A stretch of 64,000 nt of DNA from CAZNPU01 sp964575335 (lineage in GTDB: Bacteria > Planctomycetota > Phycisphaerae > Phycisphaerales > SM1A02), in contig CAZNPU010000013.1 in the NCBI GenBank assembly GCA_964575335.1, positions 1 to 64,000 of the forward strand, read 5' to 3'. The notes beneath the pieces are model-generated. The model saw only the letters and a list, made by a program, of their open reading frames with translations, ran no database searches and was not told where the DNA came from. The position numbers and the translations under genes are program-made. Below are positions 62,776-64,000 of this stretch, piece by piece (the stretch's first letter is position 1; the number at the start of each line of letters is the position of its first letter).

Positions 62776-63723
62776 ATGTCTGAGCGTCTGAGCGTCATCA
62801 AGACTTACAAGCTTTACGTCAACGGCGGATTCCCGCGAAGCGAATCCGGGCGGTCTCTGCCTGTTCACGATCAATCCGGCGCGGTGATCGCGCAGGTGTG
62901 CCACGGCTCGCGTAAGGATGTGCGTGATGCGGTGGAAGCGGCAGCGGCTGCACAACCCAAGTGGGCCGGCGCGACGGCCTACAACCGCGGGCAAGTGCTC
63001 TACCGCATGGCGGAAATGCTTGAAGGCAAACGCCAGGAGTTCGCAGCGGTGCTGCGTGAAACATCTCAGGCGCATCCTTCTGATAAGAAGACGCAACGGT
63101 CCAAAGCCAGGTCAATGCGGCTGCGCCGGATGAGCGCAGCTGAAGCGCTGCGTGAGGTTGATGCGGCGATTGATCGTTTGGTGTGCTTTGGCGGCTGGGC
63201 TGACAAGTACGCCCAGGTGCTTGGATGCAACAACCCGGTGGCGGGGCCGTACTACAACTTCACCGTGCCCGAGCCGACGGGTGTTGTGGGTGTTGTGACC
63301 CCAACGATGCACAATGCGCCGGCATTGCTGGGCTTGGTCACGCTGCTTGCGCCGCCGCTGTGTGCGGGGAACACGGTCGTGGTCATTGCAGGGAATCGCG
63401 CGATGCTTCCAGCTGCAGTATTTGGCGAAGTATGCGCAACGTCAGATGTGCCGTCCGGCGCGGTCAACATTATCACCGGCCAAACCAATGAATTGATCGA
63501 GCATCTCGCCCAGCATCGCAACGTCAACGCCATCAGCGCTGCTGGCGTATCGCGCGAAGAGGCGCAAACCCTCAGGCGCGGCATGGCGGAGAACATCAAG
63601 CGCGTTCACATACATGCCAGCCTGGATCGCGATGCGTGGTTCGATGACGAGGTTTGCCAAAGCCCGTGGATGATTGAGCCATTTGTTGAAATGAAAACGA
63701 TCTGGCATCCGGCATCGGTGTGA
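62776..63723 (+). CDS. Short aldehyde dehydrogenase homologue without catalytic residues
   Basis: A 315-residue protein from ATG 62776. The N-terminal half follows the aldehyde dehydrogenase cofactor domain: KLYVNGGFPRSESG, 'AAAAQPKWAGATAYNRGQVLYRMAEML', 'PEPTGVVGVVTP' and 'CAGNTVVVIAG'. It then continues 'GAVNIITGQTNELIEHLAQH' and stops after 'VEMKTIWHPASV'. The ELGGK glutamate and the catalytic Cys region are absent, so it cannot be a working dehydrogenase. The closing KTxWHP motif looks like a real family end rather than a truncation. Its place beside deoC and the active enzyme suggests a partner subunit. Confidence 0.82.
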   Translation: MSERLSVIKTYKLYVNGGFPRSESGRSLPVHDQSGAVIAQVCHGSRKDVRDAVEAAAAAQPKWAGATAYNRGQVLYRMAEMLEGKRQEFAAVLRETSQAHPSDKKTQRSKARSMRLRRMSAAEALREVDAAIDRLVCFGGWADKYAQVLGCNNPVAGPYYNFTVPEPTGVVGVVTPTMHNAPALLGLVTLLAPPLCAGNTVVVIAGNRAMLPAAVFGEVCATSDVPSGAVNIITGQTNELIEHLAQHRNVNAISAAGVSREEAQTLRRGMAENIKRVHIHASLDRDAWFDDEVCQSPWMIEPFVEMKTIWHPASV

Positions 63724-63845
63724 TGCTGCCGTTATCAACTGCCACCAATTGTTTGCTCGCTGTTGCTGGGTGGATCGCAACAGTGGCGGAGAAGCAGCGG
63801 AAGGGGTGGCGTGCGATGATGGTCAGCCAACGCGGTGCAGCGTGT

Positions 63846-64000
63846 TCAGAGTGACGGAACGAGAACGAGCACGGGCTGCTGCGGACGCGCATTGTTTGGA
63901 TTGCCCCGCGTGCCGACAAGCAGAGGTTCGCCGTTGACCAGCCGTTGCGGGAAGTGCCGCTTGATGAGATCCGTCACTTCGCTGCTGTACAAACCGCTTG
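63846..64000 (-). CDS. Unidentified gene, 3' end only
   Basis: An open minus-strand frame enters from the right edge and stops at 63848-63846. The visible C-terminal piece (LYSSEVTDLIKRHFPQRL then VNGEPLLVGTRGNPNNAR) has a normal composition and no stop for 50 codons. I do not recognise it. The opposite frames look worse. It is convergent with the short aldehyde dehydrogenase homologue. Confidence 0.4.
   Translation of the reverse strand, partial: SGLYSSEVTDLIKRHFPQRLVNGEPLLVGTRGNPNNARPQQPVLVLVPSL

Noticed and set aside
1..64000. CRISPR arrays, phage genes, insertion-sequence transposases
   Set aside because: No regularly spaced direct repeats with unique spacers, and no transposase, integrase or phage structural motif in any frame read.

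Overview
The window looks like a chromosomal segment of a Planctomycetota bacterium, most probably class Phycisphaerae. The evidence is high GC, secreted proteins ending in a dockerin-like 'VNVDDLLAVISAWG' calcium-loop tail, two proteins with a PEP-CTERM-like tail, and a HYExAFE-family protein, a family I associate with planctomycetes. It is mostly housekeeping and accessory chromosome. I see no rRNA, tRNA, CRISPR array, transposase or prophage.

Layout. 1-8.7 kb: the 3' end of a multiheme cytochrome, pyrB, a GAF/PP2C phosphatase, an MBL-fold hydrolase, an Eis-like acetyltransferase, a broken sialate O-acetylesterase and a homocysteine S-methyltransferase. 8.7-12.4 kb: a metallophosphoesterase and a Na+/H+ antiporter, bracketed by two inverted copies of a short repeat with 13-base terminal inverted repeats, then a small membrane protein. 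12.4-17.7 kb: a G-rich tract, dnaE and a 2-hydroxyacid dehydrogenase. 17.7-25.2 kb, minus strand: a PEP-CTERM-like protein, a ketosynthase pair (one lacking both catalytic histidines) and an active/inactive M16 protease pair. 25.6-33 kb: a secreted nuclease, murJ, a VanZ/zinc-ribbon protein, a ParA ATPase and recO. 33-39.4 kb: two tandem HDOD-GGDEF paralogues, a third M16 protease and a cyclophilin. 39.6-45.6 kb: a PQQ-type sugar dehydrogenase lipoprotein, a VKOR-DsbA-DsbA fusion, argS and a DCC thiol-disulfide protein. 45.7-50.4 kb: a B12-domain/MeaB-like GTPase fusion, a second PEP-CTERM-like protein with a clear terminator, an ion-channel-like RCK protein without a recognisable filter, and two small membrane proteins. 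50.5-55.2 kb: gpmI, yggS, rex and metF. 55.4-59.3 kb: a compact run of a HYExAFE protein, three small membrane or secreted proteins and a glycogen debranching enzyme. 59.3-63.7 kb: deoC, an aldehyde dehydrogenase, a PAP2 phosphatase and a shortened, catalytically dead aldehyde dehydrogenase homologue. The window ends inside an unidentified minus-strand gene.

Themes. Several families occur as an active member beside a degenerate relative or domain: ketosynthases, M16 proteases, the two DsbA domains of the VKOR fusion, and the aldehyde dehydrogenases. Envelope and redox functions are prominent (murJ, VKOR-DsbA, DCC, M16 proteases, PEP-CTERM-like and dockerin-tailed secreted proteins). The best candidates for undescribed biology are the HYExAFE/small-secreted-protein cluster, the ketosynthase pair, the deoC/dead-aldehyde-dehydrogenase cluster, the B12-GTPase fusion and the inverted-repeat element family. 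All assignments come from reading the sequence alone; no database search was run.
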